64,000 nucleotides of DNA from Cheiracanthium punctorium (lineage: Eukaryota > Arthropoda > Arachnida > Araneae > Cheiracanthiidae). Of this stretch, positions 21,619 to 32,935 are shown piece by piece (position 1 is the first letter of the stretch; each line of letters begins with the position of its first letter). The notes under the pieces are model-generated. The model did not search any database, was not told where the DNA came from, and saw nothing but the letters and a program-made list of their open reading frames with translations. Made by a program: the position numbers and the translations under genes. The stretch spans positions 434,001 to 498,000 of the forward strand of contig JAWZYV010019914.1 of the NCBI GenBank assembly GCA_038373885.1, written 5' to 3'.

Positions 21619-23538
21619 CTAGCTGCGTGTCTGTTCTTTGCACGACAGGAAACCAAAATTTCCCTTACATGTGCATTTTTCGAACTAATTCCAGGGATGT
21701 GGAATCTAAAAAAAAGCAAAATTTGTGATTCTTGACTTAAAGTTTGCTTCATGAGCATCATTGCAATATAGTGACTAATAAAACTACGTCCGTGTCATTC
21801 GTGATCAAAAAATTGAAAAGCTTAATGTTTGCAGAGAACTTCTGACTTTCAAAATGTCTTATTTCTACATCATACTGTTTTTTAGGTTCAAGCTGCAGCA
21901 TTAAATACCTCAGACACTACATGAAATTTGCAACCGTTATTTTTAAATAGCTGAGCACCCGTTCTCATTCGGGAAGAAGAGGATATTTTACTAAAATCAT
22001 ATCTGCATGTGAAAAAACAGAAGTTCATTTTTAAAAAAGTTCAATTAATCTTGGAATTACTGCAGGGTATACTAACGCAAATTAGAATTACTTATCATTT
22101 AGTTGGTTGTGACAACCCTTAGAAAAGGATAAACAGAACACGTTTAATTTCTTGAAATATTTATTAACGTGGTATATTGTGATTTATTCATATTATCCTT
22201 ACAATTCTACTAATATTACCTATTACGTATATCAATACTATCTATCTTCTCTTCTCCCTCTTCAAGGCTTGATTAAAAAGAAACAGCTTAGATTATTTGG
22301 CACCAATGGGATCCTTAAAATTCTATGGGGATTCTTTGCAATTTACGCAATAGCATAAACAATAATCATTTCACATAATGGCTGCCATTAGGGAAGCTCT
22401 CTATATATGTTTAATTTATGCATAGTTTTTTAAGATTTGCATATTTAGTATGGCAAAACATTAGGGATATCGTATAAATCCTCCATGGTTCTGTCTCCTG
22501 AAAAACTTCAAACTGTGTAATCTCGAGGAGCTATTTAGAATCGCTTTAATTCTGACAGAAGGCAATTGCAGAGTTTGAAATTTTCACGCATTTTTTAAAT
22601 TGATGACGTTACTATGTTAAAATAAAACTATACTCGCAGCATGCACATGTTAGAAAACCTATAAACTTTTTAAAATAAGCAACGGATTAAAATGCCACTA
22701 ATAATAATAATAATCGTGAATTTCCTAGTTTATTTCTATAGAAAGTTTTAATCAAAATATCGCCTCCTTCTGTTAAAAAAAGAGCAGGGATAAATACATT
22801 AAAAGTGTGGCGTAATTGTTACGTATCTTAAAGCATCTGACGTCATAGATCCTCACTTGAGAATTGAAAATCCGGTACCCATTTAAAGCCTTTATCGATA
22901 GGTTGAAAAAAAGCCTTTTTTCTAATCCTTTCTGTGGCAATGCAGCATAATTATCTCGCGCCGTGGTTTATTAATGCAATGTCGAAAGCTGTCCGTGTTG
23001 ATGCTATTAAATTCTAAACATAGGCTGCATTAAAATTCGTAAAAAATCATTTAATTTACATAATTTTTTTGTTTTCATTTTAAAAGAGGGAGAAAAGAAT
23101 GTTTCACGATTTGTCAAAATATCAAAAAGTTATGACGGATAGAATTCACGATGCGACAGTTTAAAAATTATTTTATGAAAAAATTCGCCAAAACAGATGC
23201 TTAGTAAAAAAAATCCTAAAAATCGGTAAATCCATGTTACGTATTCAGAACAAATTGTTTTTAAAAGAAAATTTTCTCCTCTATCCGATGATACAAGTGC
23301 TGTTTTGCTGCGAGCGTAATTTCCACCGTTATTACGAATTAGGTGAGAAAAAATGCCAAAAATCACATAAAACATAAAATAAAAAAAAAATTCTATGTCG
23401 AATTTTGAAAAAATCGCTTCGAGTTGCACAACTACATGTTTAGATCTTACCGAGTACCAAATTTGGTGTTTCTAAGTGTAGCCGTTTGTCTGTAACGCCG
23501 CCGACACACACACAGACATATTTTATAATAAGTAGAGA
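21619..23538 (-). mobile_element. Non-autonomous Helitron, about 1.9 kb
   Basis: On the minus strand it starts TCTCTACTTATTATAAAA (23538 downward) after an A, and ends CACGCAGCTAG at 21619 before a T. A short CGTG/CACG hairpin precedes the CTAG. The related repeat at 24060-24075 shows the uninterrupted site (CAAATTATCAAAAG). Its 5' region (23100-23520) matches the Helitron at 43986-45183. No Rep/helicase gene is present. Confidence 0.75.
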
Positions 23539-23760
23539 TGATCAAAAGTTATAGCAATTTGAAATTTTCAATAAATTTAGCAAATTGGAATGAAAACTGC
23601 ATTGCGCGACAAAGTAAGACAAAATCTAGGAAAAAAATTATCAAGTTTTAAAACTTGGGGGGAAAACATTGATTGGTGATGTAGTTGTATGAAACAGAAA
23701 TGTTTCCCCCCCTCTCGGGGGTACCGCGTCTCCCTTTAGCCCCCCCCCCTCCAAAAAGGT
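23539..23760 (+). repeat. Unclassified repeat P, right half
   Basis: Continues the repeat interrupted at 21618 (ATCAAAAGTTATAGCAATTTG, then AACTTGGGG and G/C-runs at 23706-23750). It aligns with 24067-24240. Confidence 0.6.
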
Positions 23761-24240
23761 CCTTTTTTGGATGTTGACTTTTATCTAAAAAGCTGTGCAT
23801 CTGAGCAAAAAAATGTCATTTACAAAATGAAAGCTGATGAAATTTCCTACAAGATTGTTACTGGTTAATTTTTTTCTATGTAAAAAGCTTTCGGGATAAA
23901 AGTTTTAGAAAAAATTGCAAATTTTTAGAAAATGCTTCTTTTTCACTATTTTCCACTAACTTTGCCGTATAGCTCTTCAACCCTCAGTTTTACAGGAATG
24001 GATTTAAAGAAAAGTTGTAGAAAAATCTATTACCTTGAAATTGAATTGTTATTTGTAATTGTATTTTCAAATTATCAAAAGCTATAGCAGTTTGCAATTT
24101 TCGAGAATTCGAATGAAAACTACTTAGTGCGTCAGAGTACAAGAAAGTAGTTAAAAGTTTTGAAACTTGGGGAAATCACTTGTAGGTGATGAAATATTAA
24201 GAAACAAGCAAGTTCCTCTATCTTGGGGGGGGGGGGGGGT
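23761..24240 (+). repeat. Unclassified repeat Q, direct copy of P without Helitron
   Basis: This is an uninterrupted relative of P, including the empty Helitron site, ending in a 14-nt G-run (24225-24238). The left part (23761-23900) is also found inverted at 24840-25050. No coding capacity was recognised; the ORF at 24167-24388 spans the G-run and is not credible. Confidence 0.6.
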
Positions 24241-24719
24241 CAACTTTCCCGCCAGAATTTTTTTTATGCAAAACGGTTTCTTTATATCACAAAAGCATGA
24301 CCGTATGAGTTGGTTCAATTTTCAACTTCGTTCATTTTTATTTCTTTTTCCTACTGTTTCTGCTCAACTAGTTACCATAAACACATAAATGTTAGTGCTA
24401 AGTCTGAAGTACCCCCCCCCCCCAAAAAAAAAAAAAAATTAAATAAATAAATAAATAAATAAAATTCCTTTGAAAGTGATATTTTTTACCTCAAAAGAAT
24501 TCTGTAATGCAATTTATCTGTCCAATATAATGTACTTTGACATTTGCATTTCAGTGATGATTCATCATCACAGTTAAGAATTACTGCAAAATTAATCAAA
24601 AATTACTATATAACTTTAATACACTTACTTCTCTTATGTGCAACATTTATACAATAACAGTACCACAGATCTATGGAACAATTTTATTTTAAAGATAAGG
24701 AAAATTTAACAGAAGAGAG

Positions 24720-25050
24720 ATGGATTTCCTGTAAAAAGGAGCTTACAAATTTTGACAGTTCAACGACTCGATTCTCGGAATTAAGAGTCAGCAGACAGAA
24801 GGCAAGGTTAGTCGAAATATGGGGTGAAAATAAGCGTTTTTCATAAATTTGCGATGTTTTCTAAAACATATCTCGAAAGCTATTGGATATAGAAGAAAAT
24901 AGCCAGTTTTAATCTTGTAGGCAATTTCACCAGCTTTCATTTTGTAACTGGTATGCTTTTGCTAAGAAGCACCGTTTTTGAGATAAAAGTAAACATTAAA
25001 AAAAAGGTATCTTTGAGGGGGGGGGGGCAAAAAGCTCTTTTTACATACCC
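24720..25050 (-). repeat. Unclassified repeat R, inverted copy
   Basis: Reverse complement of part of Q (landmarks AGCTTTCATTTTGTAACTGG, TCTTGTAGGCAATTTCA) next to a G-run at 25016-25027. Together P, Q and R form a local cluster of one repeat family. Confidence 0.6.
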
Positions 25051-25428
25051 CGTGTGATCTCGACGAAAAATATAAATATCTGTGAAATTTTTGCTGTAAA
25101 ATGCAGCAGTCACGAATACCTAAAAATCAGTTTCTGGAAATTTTGAATATTGTCCTCCAAGGATGATAAACGTGAAGAAAGGGGAGGATGGCCATTTTTT
25201 CATGGACGAAAAAAAATATCAGTAAAATTCTTACTTTAAAATGTAAAAAATATGAATCCTATGTCCAAGCACAACTTGTCTGTAATTAAAAACTTGTTGA
25301 AAATTTATCTGTTTTAATTTGTTGCCAACCAAATATGTGTGTGGAAATTTATAACAGGAATAATCAGTCATGAATGAAAAAATTAGTAAATTGAAACAAA
25401 AAGAAAAAAATCTGGCATGACTCTATTC
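25051..25428. other. No gene seen
   Basis: AT-rich sequence between repeat R and the next transposon; nothing recognised. Confidence 0.5.
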
Positions 25429-26224
25429 GACTTTCCGATCATTTGAAATTCACCAAGAATTTAAATAAATTTCATTCAAATGAATCGGATCTATTGTTCA
25501 GGCACTAATGGACTTAAAATGATTGGCCGCAATGTATAAGAATATTTTTTTGTAGCTCTGCAAAAAACTGTTGGGCGTACACTCGCTAACATTTATGCAG
25601 TATGTAAGACAATGACTTATAATATGCGTACCTAATTTGATGTCAATCGAATGCACCATTTAGACACTACCTCACTTTAAGTGATTGGCGTCCTTAAGCC
25701 GTAATATATAAGAATTACTTTCTGCAAGCCGGCGAACCAACTATCAGCTGTACAGACACCAAAATGTATGCAGGTCAGGTGACCGTGACGTTTTATATAC
25801 ATCTCCAATTTATACTCAATCAATGCACCGTTTAGACGATAGCGCACTTTCCAGAATTTCCGTTCATTGACCATAATGAAAAGGTGTCAGTGACAAGAAT
25901 TTTCGTCCATTGGTCATAATGTATCTTTTTCGTAGCCCTGTAAAAACTATAAGTCCTATACACAAAAAAAATCAATACCGGTCTTGTGCCGATGGTTTAT
26001 GACATATTTACCAAATTTGAACTCAATCGAATGCACCGTTTAGGAGCTATCATGTTCATTCACATACACGCAAGCACACACACATTCATACATGCATCTC
26101 GTAAAAATAGCATAAATGAATTCAGAAGACCTCAAAACGTGTAAATACACCAAAATCTCAAAGTCGAATTTTTTCATGATTCCAATACTTTCCTCACATT
26201 GTAAATGTTCGGAAAGTAAAAAGG
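25429..26224. mobile_element. MITE-like element with ACTTTCCGAACA ends, copy A
   Basis: The left end GACTTTCCGATCA and the right end TGTTCGGAAAGTAAAAAG are inverted. The interior holds about 165-bp imperfect tandem units (landmarks GTAGCCCTGTA-AAAACTATAAGTC, AATCAATACCGGTC, CTCAATCGAATGCACCGTTTA) and a CA-rich stretch near 26055. No transposase was seen. Confidence 0.65.
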
Positions 26225-26317
26225 GGAAAAAAGCAACAAATATTTAAAGCCGTTATTAAATAGCAAACATGGGAGGATATAAAAAAAAAAAAAAAAAAAT
26301 CTGGAGAGACTCCACTT

Positions 26318-26963
26318 GACTTTCCGAACACTTACGATTAAGATCACCACCAAGCAATTAAATAAATTTTAATCGATGAATAATTCAGCAAAAACTCTTA
26401 GTTTTTTTCAATTTGAGCTCAATCGAATGTACAGTTTAAACGCTTACGCACTTTCAAGAATTTTTCCCCCATAGGCCATAATGTAAAAGACATCTTTGTC
26501 GTAGCCCTGTAGAAAAACTATAAGTCCTGTACACACCAAAATCAATACCGGTCATACGATGGTGGTTTACAACATATATACCCAATTTGAGCTCAATCGA
26601 ATGTACTGTTTAAACGCTAGCGCACTTTCAAGAATTTTCTACCGTAGGCCATAATTTAAGAGAAATCTTTGTCGTAGCCCTGTAGAAAAACTATAAGTCC
26701 TATACACACCAAAATCAATACCGGTCTTGCGACGGTGGTTTATGACATATATATCCAATTTGAGCTCAATCGAATGCCCGTTTAGGAGCTATCGTGCTCA
26801 CTCACATACACACCCACACACACATACATACATACATCTCGTAAAAATAGCATAAATAAATTCAGAAGCCCTCAAAACGTGTAAATACACCAAAATCTCG
26901 AAGTTGAATTTTTTCATGATTACAATACTTTCCTTACATGATAGATGTTCGGAAAGTAAAAAG
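26318..26963. mobile_element. MITE-like element with ACTTTCCGAACA ends, copy B
   Basis: Second, directly adjacent copy. The left end GACTTTCCGAACACTTACGA and the right end TGTTCGGAAAGTAAAAAG agree with copy A. It has the same internal units, two of them almost identical in tandem (26460-26640 and 26640-26800). A 60-codon frame over the CA repeat is not a gene. Confidence 0.7.
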
Positions 26964-26965
26964 AT

Positions 26966-27529
26966 CATCAAAATTCTCTTCATCCATCTTCTTCAAAAAG
27001 TCAAATTTTAGATTCGAAAGATACATCATAATTTCTAAACTACATATTAGAACGATCATAACCTAAAGCCGTAAAGAGGCTAGCGGAGTAATTTGAAAGA
27101 TTTTTGCACTTTGCGTATTTTCAGGGATTCGGAAACCGGGAATATATTTGTTTAACGAACAGTGAACGAACTTGAGCTTGAACACCAAACGATTTTGTTC
27201 ACGCCAGTGTAACTCTCATACTTCCTCTAATTTCGCGCATTTTAATTATCGCAAACTATTCTCACTCTTGATGAATTTTAATTATAAACCCGGGCACAGC
27301 TGAATTCAAACAGAATGTCTGCAAGTACGCACATTTATGCGAAATGGGCTAAGAATGGAATTTTATAATCACCGCGGTAAATTCGTCACGCATTTGCTAC
27401 AAACGGGCAAAAGGATTCGAGATGATGCCATTAAGGAATAATTTTGCCCAGGGAAAAGTGTGAACGGAAATGGTTGACTAATTATTACGACGTCATTCAT
27501 AGATTGATATTGTGCTTGTTTTCTTTAAT
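26966..27529. other. No gene seen
   Basis: AT-rich sequence without recognised repeats or exons. Confidence 0.5.
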
Positions 27530-27533
27530 TTAA

Positions 27534-27960
27534 CCCTTAAACGCGCAGTGTTCCTGCTCTGAGAACACCAAACTCTGACGTTATGACTGTTGCTAGTCAC
27601 GAAGAATAGATTTGATTTCTATAAAAATAGTTGCGAGTGACATAGCTCCACGAGAATCCTTTACTTTTTAGCACGTCATTTCCCATCAAAAAATTGTCAC
27701 GATTATTTTTAGTAGCACTGACATCTTCTGAAAAATGAAAGACTGCGGGAACAGCTGGATAGATTACTCAATGCTGAAAAAAGGGCAGCCGTTGCCATCG
27801 CTCGACTTATTTACCAGCAAGATGGCGGACGATCGAAACGGTCATCGCGTGCCATAGATCTAGAGACCCTTTTTTTGACGTCATCTTGCTGGTAGTTAAG
27901 TCGAGCGATGGCAACGGCTGCCCTTTTTTCAGCATTGGGAAAGGGTTGCGCCTCAAAGGG
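27534..27960. mobile_element. piggyBac-like hairpin element, copy 1
   Basis: This 427-bp element is flanked by TTAA on both sides (27530-27533, 27961-27964). Its ends are CCCTTAAACGCGCAGTG and its inverted counterpart GGGTTGCGCCTCAAAGGG. The interior is a long hairpin with arms around 27760-27855 and 27883-27945 (landmark GGGCAGCCGTTGCCATCG and its complement). The right arm is shortened by a deletion compared with copies 2 and 3. Confidence 0.85.
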
Positions 27961-27964
27961 TTAA

Positions 27965-28440
27965 CCAAATGATATTTCCTGCACGAATAAGTAGACTGCG
28001 TTACAAAACTGTAACATACCTAGGTAAAATAAGTAAATGTTCGGTAAGATTTTGAATCTGAGTTAATACTTAAACATGTAAACTTTATTTAACTCATTTG
28101 TGCCAAGATATTTTTGTGACTTTCTTCAATTTTTGCTAATTACCAGCAATAATAGATAAATTTCTGATATCAACTTCTAGCACAAGCAATGATTTCTTTT
28201 AAAATCATTATGTATAAAATTTGAAATGTCAACATTTTACTAGGTCATGTTAAAATATTTTGTGGAGTTGAGGTTCAATACTCGTGAATAAAGGCTAGGA
28301 AATATGAATAACGTTTTCGACTGATAGCGAAAATGCCTTTCCAAAAAAGAGAAATAGGCATAAATGGGTTGAAAAAGCGCCCAACTTTAACAGAATTTGC
28401 ATGCTTTTAATCTCACATCAGGATTTCCGGGATGTTAGTA
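27965..28440. other. No gene seen
   Basis: AT-rich spacer between the piggyBac-like element and the dissected MITE. Confidence 0.5.
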
Positions 28441-28566
28441 TACACCCTCTGAAAAAAATGAGTATTAGTGAAATTTCCTATCCTAGCTTTGCGAATAATA
28501 ATTGCGTTTCGGAAAAACGCTCAACTTTACAGAGATATGGAAGCTTATAACTGAGACTCCCGTATG

Positions 28567-29554
28567 CAAAACTCGTTAAGTCCAAAAAATCATAAATTGA
28601 AATTATAACGCCATTTTTTTTTCTTTAAATCAACCTCTGTGCATTCCCACCTATAAAACTCGAGTAAAAGAATTCTAACCCTTTTAAATAAAGCTCTGAA
28701 AATCCCATACTGCAGCATAACTCTGTAAATCCATCTTGCTGACTGCCACATAATTCGTTACATCCATTTGATTCACCTGCATCAAAACTTGTTGTATCCT
28801 CTACTGTTCCTACTCAGTACATTTTCTTTGGCTGCAAATCTCGTTAAATTCCAGACGTTTTTCCCTCCATTGTTCTTTTCATTATTACCAGCATTATATT
28901 AATATTTTTCATATATTTTGTGCTTTTAGTGCATTTTAATGTGATTAAGCAATTTTTTTATCGTCTTTTAGCTATTTTTAAAATATTATTTTACTTTTTA
29001 ATCCTTTTTATCACTCGATTGTACATGTGACTCTCCTCATTGTACCGGATCGGACAGCTTATACATGGCAAGCTTAAATCTACAATTTTACAATCTGTGT
29101 TGGACATTCTAAAGTTCAACTGCCAAAGAAAACTCTTTTTGTATGCATGAGCCAAAAATATACATCTCAAAAAATCGATTGAGATAGAATCAGCTCTGTA
29201 CGATTGCTTCTAAAATATTAACCTAATCCGAATTTCTACTATTCGTCTGATATGTGATGACTGTGTGGCGTGTGGGCCAGAATAAATGTCTTAGCACCTT
29301 AATGATGAATTCGTACTGCTTCCAAACTTGATAAATTCTACACACAGCAGCAAAACTCTGTAAATCCAAATCAGTTAGTTAAATAACATAAAAACTAAAC
29401 CAAATTCAGCAAAATCACTGATGAAATTGAATTCGGAACGAACTTTTGCACTAAAAGGCCGAATTTCAAGAAATCAACACGAAAAATAAACTCTACAGAA
29501 GATTTTTTCATTCCCTCTAAAAAATAAAACCCGGATAAGGCTTAACGAGTTTTG
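28567..29554. mobile_element. 988-bp element with CAAAACTCGTTAAG ends and a repeated motif
   Basis: The left end CAAAACTCGTTAAGTCC and the right end CTTAACGAGTTTTG are inverted. Variants of the same word recur inside at about 28691, 28716, 28749, 28785, 28834 and 29351 (for example CAAAACTCTGTAAATCC). This looks like an array of transposase-binding sites in a non-autonomous element. No coding sequence. Its superfamily is unknown, and the exact outer boundary may be up to 15 bp further out (TGAG on both sides). Confidence 0.55.
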
Positions 29555-29642
29555 AAACAGTCCACCTCAATTATACATAGCCTAATTCATATTCTATGAT
29601 AAGTAATTTTTATATACAATACCAAAAATGTGTAATGTACAA

Positions 29643-29809
29643 CAGGCGCGTAGGCAGGAAAAATTTTCGGAGGGGGGATATGCACAAGGAATTTTTTTTT
29701 TTTGTGGGGGGAGGGGAATATGAACTTATATGTGTATAAATAGAAGGAATTTCATCACTAATCCAAAAATTTCGGGGGGGGGGATATATCCCCCCCTGGC
29801 TACGCCCCT
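29643..29809. mobile_element. Short MITE with CAGG-GCGTAG-CAGG ends
   Basis: CAGGCGCGTAGGCAGG at the left and CCTGGCTACGCCCCT at the right are inverted. Both are followed inward by G/C-runs, T-run (29691-29703) and GGATAT. It matches a widespread hAT-like MITE type with CAGGGGCGTAGCCAGG termini. It is nested in the MITE at 28441-29880. Confidence 0.6.
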
Positions 29810-29884
29810 AATATACGATACCAACGCAGGAAATTTATCTGTTACTTGAATATTTTTGAGAGGATGCAGTTAGGTCAGAATTGT

Positions 29885-30355
29885 ATAAAAAACCCGTTGT
29901 TAAAAATTTAAATACTTTTTATTAGTCGTTGTTAAAAAAATCCAGCCAGTTTTTTCTGATATTTTAATATAACAGTATGAATATTATAATTTTATTATCA
30001 GTAATCGGACTTAAAAATTTGATTATCCTTTAAATGGTATGAAAATGTTACTCAAATGACCCTTCATTGCCTGTAAAACTAGTTTTACTACTTCAAACGT
30101 TAGTATGCGGTGAAATGCAAACAGTGGCTGGTTTCGGACAAAAAATGATACCCATGTAGCGGTGGCATGGACAACATTTTTGCATTTCGCACATTCTTTT
30201 GCATTATACTTAGAGATATTTATGGATAAATAAACTTACAAATTCGACAAAAATACAAAACTGAGAACAAATAATGAAAATCTTTCCTCAATGTACTAGT
30301 AAACAAACAAAAAAAAAATCAAATTTTTTGTAAAACAATATGAACTACGTTGTTT
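29885..30355. other. No gene seen
   Basis: AT-rich spacer; nothing recognised. Confidence 0.5.
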
Positions 30356-30359
30356 TTAA

Positions 30360-30834
30360 CCCTTTAACGCGCAGTGTTCCCACTCTGGGAACACCAAACT
30401 TTGACGTTTTGACTGTTGCCAGTCACGAAGAATAGATTTGATTTCTATAAAAATAGTTGCGGGTGACATAGCTCCACGAGAATCCTTTACTTTTTACCAC
30501 GTCATTTCCCGTAAAAAAATTGTCACGATTATTTTTAACAGCACTGACATCTGCTGAAAAATGGAAGAATGCGAGAAGAGCTGGATAGATTGCCCAATGC
30601 TGAATAAAGGGCAGCCGTTGCCATCGCTCGACTTAAGTACCAGCAAGATGACGGACGATCGAAACGTTCATCGCGTCGTGCCACAGATCTAGAGACCCTT
30701 CGTCAAAAAAGGATCTCTAGATCTGTGGCCCAAGATGTACGTTTCGATCGTCCGCCATCTTGATGGTAGTTAAGTCGAGCGATGGCAACGGCTGCCCTTT
30801 TTTCAGCATTGGGAAAGGGTTGCGCCTCAAAGGG
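30360..30834. mobile_element. piggyBac-like hairpin element, copy 2
   Basis: A 475-bp element between TTAA sites (30356-30359, 30835-30838) with ends CCCTTTAACGCGCAGTG and GGTTGCGCCTCAAAGGG. Long arms at about 30594-30700 and 30708-30812 are nearly complementary, with a loop of only a few bases near CTTCGTCAAAA. High similarity to copies 1 and 3 indicates one young family. Confidence 0.88.
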
Positions 30835-30838
30835 TTAA

Positions 30839-31811
30839 TGCATTAAAATTTTTATGAAGAAAATCTATTTTCATAAAGAAAGTTTACATATCATAAAAAA
30901 TATTCAGGATATGCGTGTAAACAGATAGTCAAATTAAAGAAAATAAGATTACTATCATGCACTGGAACTAAACGCAAATGTCTAAAATCGTATGAATTTG
31001 ATAAAACTCAAAAGGATAGCTCAACTTCGAAATTCTTGTGATAGCATTAAAAAGACCGCATTGACTATATCTACTGGGCGATTATAAACTTCGCATCTGA
31101 AAAGGCTCCGCAGCTAAAACGGGTGAATGGATAGTAATTTAATTTGGTATGTAGACTGCAAATGAGAGGAATTTATGGAAAGAAGTTCAAAAAAAGTTCA
31201 CTAGGTGGCGCCTTTTGTGAAAAAACATCAATTCTAGCAATAGAAATGGCTAATTCGAAATGTACAAGAAAATTTAACATCTGTTCAACAGTTTTTGAAG
31301 ATTTATTAACTAATTTATGTTGTTATTCGAGCTGAATCAGCATGCAAAGGGCTACCTAGTGGACATTTTTAAATTAAATTTTAAAAAAATCTTCCTTCAG
31401 CGCATGTCGCCTACTGTCCATATGCGAAATTTGGTAGCAATTGGCTTACTCGTTTCATCAGCTAATAGTATACAATAAATTATAAAGTTACATTAAAAAA
31501 ATGGTGCAGAATTTTATGGTATCAATTAAAGTTTTCTGAAGATTGAACCTAAATACAAGTAAATACAAAATTTTAATTTTTTACAATTTCCGTAGAAAAA
31601 AAAAATACTAATCAGTAAAGTATGCCCCATAAATGAATTAGATGATTCTGAAAATTTCAAACATTCATCATAAAAAGACTCAGAGATATGAAAATAAATA
31701 CATGTTCACTTAAACCATTTTTGAATGTCTCTCGAAGAAAAAAAAGCGCACCAGAAGTTTGCGTTTCACTGTTTATACACAAATTACGAAAAAGAACAAC
31801 GACTGCATAAA
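30839..31811. other. No gene seen
   Basis: AT-rich sequence. A 63-codon frame at 31144-31335 has no recognised features, and the CTAGGTGGCGCC word near 31201 resembles units of the array at 34080. Confidence 0.5.
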
Positions 31812-32935
31812 TCTTATAAATAAAAATGAAATTCTGTTTGTTTGTTTGTTTATTTGTTTGTTTGTTTGTTTGTGGATTTGAGTTGTATACAAATCCACAA
31901 AAATGGACCTATCAGCCTGAAATTTTTCACAGATATGTAAAATAATATAGAATAAATCATAGTCCACTTTAAAACTTTGAAAGTCCACCCGTTCCCGGAA
32001 TTTAAGAGATTTTTTATGTTCTCCACGCAAAAAGCTTTCCGTAATTGTAACCCCTGTAGTGAAAAAAGTGTGAAATAAGGATCGTGGTTGCCATGTGTGG
32101 CGATTTTGCCGAATAAGATGTTTTAAATTCTCAAAGTAAAAATAAAAGAATAATAATGATTTTTTTTTTTGTTAGTTTATATTCGTAAGATTATATTTTT
32201 TTTAATTATAATATCGTGTGCATGGTAAATCGGAGCAGGAATGAAATGTTTTATACGCAAAACAATAAGAATTGAAGATTTCCGAGGCTAATATGTTAAA
32301 ATTTTTTAGTTTGGCAAAAAAATAAAATGGCTCAAATGCCGAGAAAGTGAGTTCTAGCGGTTTGCACAGTTTCTGGCTTGGCGCAATTTCCTGAGAGCTT
32401 AAGGAAACGGATTTTTGAAAACAAGTGCAAAGGTTTTATTAGAATACAGCGTTAAATTTTAATGATCCGTGCGAAAATAATGCAGTTATTAAGGGATTTC
32501 AAGTGATCTATCTTCAGCATTCTCGCGATTTTGAGGAGGATTCTAACGCTTGGCGCTATTTATCATAATTTAATCGTCTGCTATTTGGGTTATGAATACA
32601 CCTGAGTATAAGTTTTTGAAAATTTCATTCAGTTGGAATTGTGCATTTTTCTGAGCAGCTTTTCTGCATCTAATGTATTACATCCAGAAAAAAGTATGTT
32701 AGAAATATCAATTTTAATTTTGTTTAATCACACTCATGAATAATGATACACTTTCCAACTTAATGAAAGAAGGAACGAAAATAGGGAAGACCCATGGATT
32801 ATAATTCTTTTTATATATAGCACTTTAGTGCGTATTTAAAAATCTGAAAGTGTGTCAGATTTTCTATGATTCTAGCGCTTGGCGCAATTTAATGAGAGGG
32901 TATTTTTAAAAACAAGCGTAGGTTATCTTATAAAT
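31812..32935 (+). mobile_element. Helitron 5' part, first copy
   Basis: It begins TCTTATAAATAAAAATGAAA after an A (31811), a typical Helitron 5' start, followed by a (TTTG)n run (31837-31873). About 720 bp are repeated at 32936-33660. No CTAG end was found for this copy, so a second Helitron probably inserted at 32935/32936. Confidence 0.55.

Larger units (their letters stand above)
28441..29880. mobile_element. Second copy of the 12379 MITE, split by two insertions
   Basis: The left arm (about 28448-28558, ACACCCTC then GAAATTTCCTA) and right arm (about 29813-29875, GCAGGAAATTTATCTGTTACT) match the arms at 12379-12658. The middle (29575-29635, CCTAATTCATATTCTATGATA) matches 12528-12560. The gap is filled by the elements at 28567-29554 and 29643-29809. 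Confidence 0.6.
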
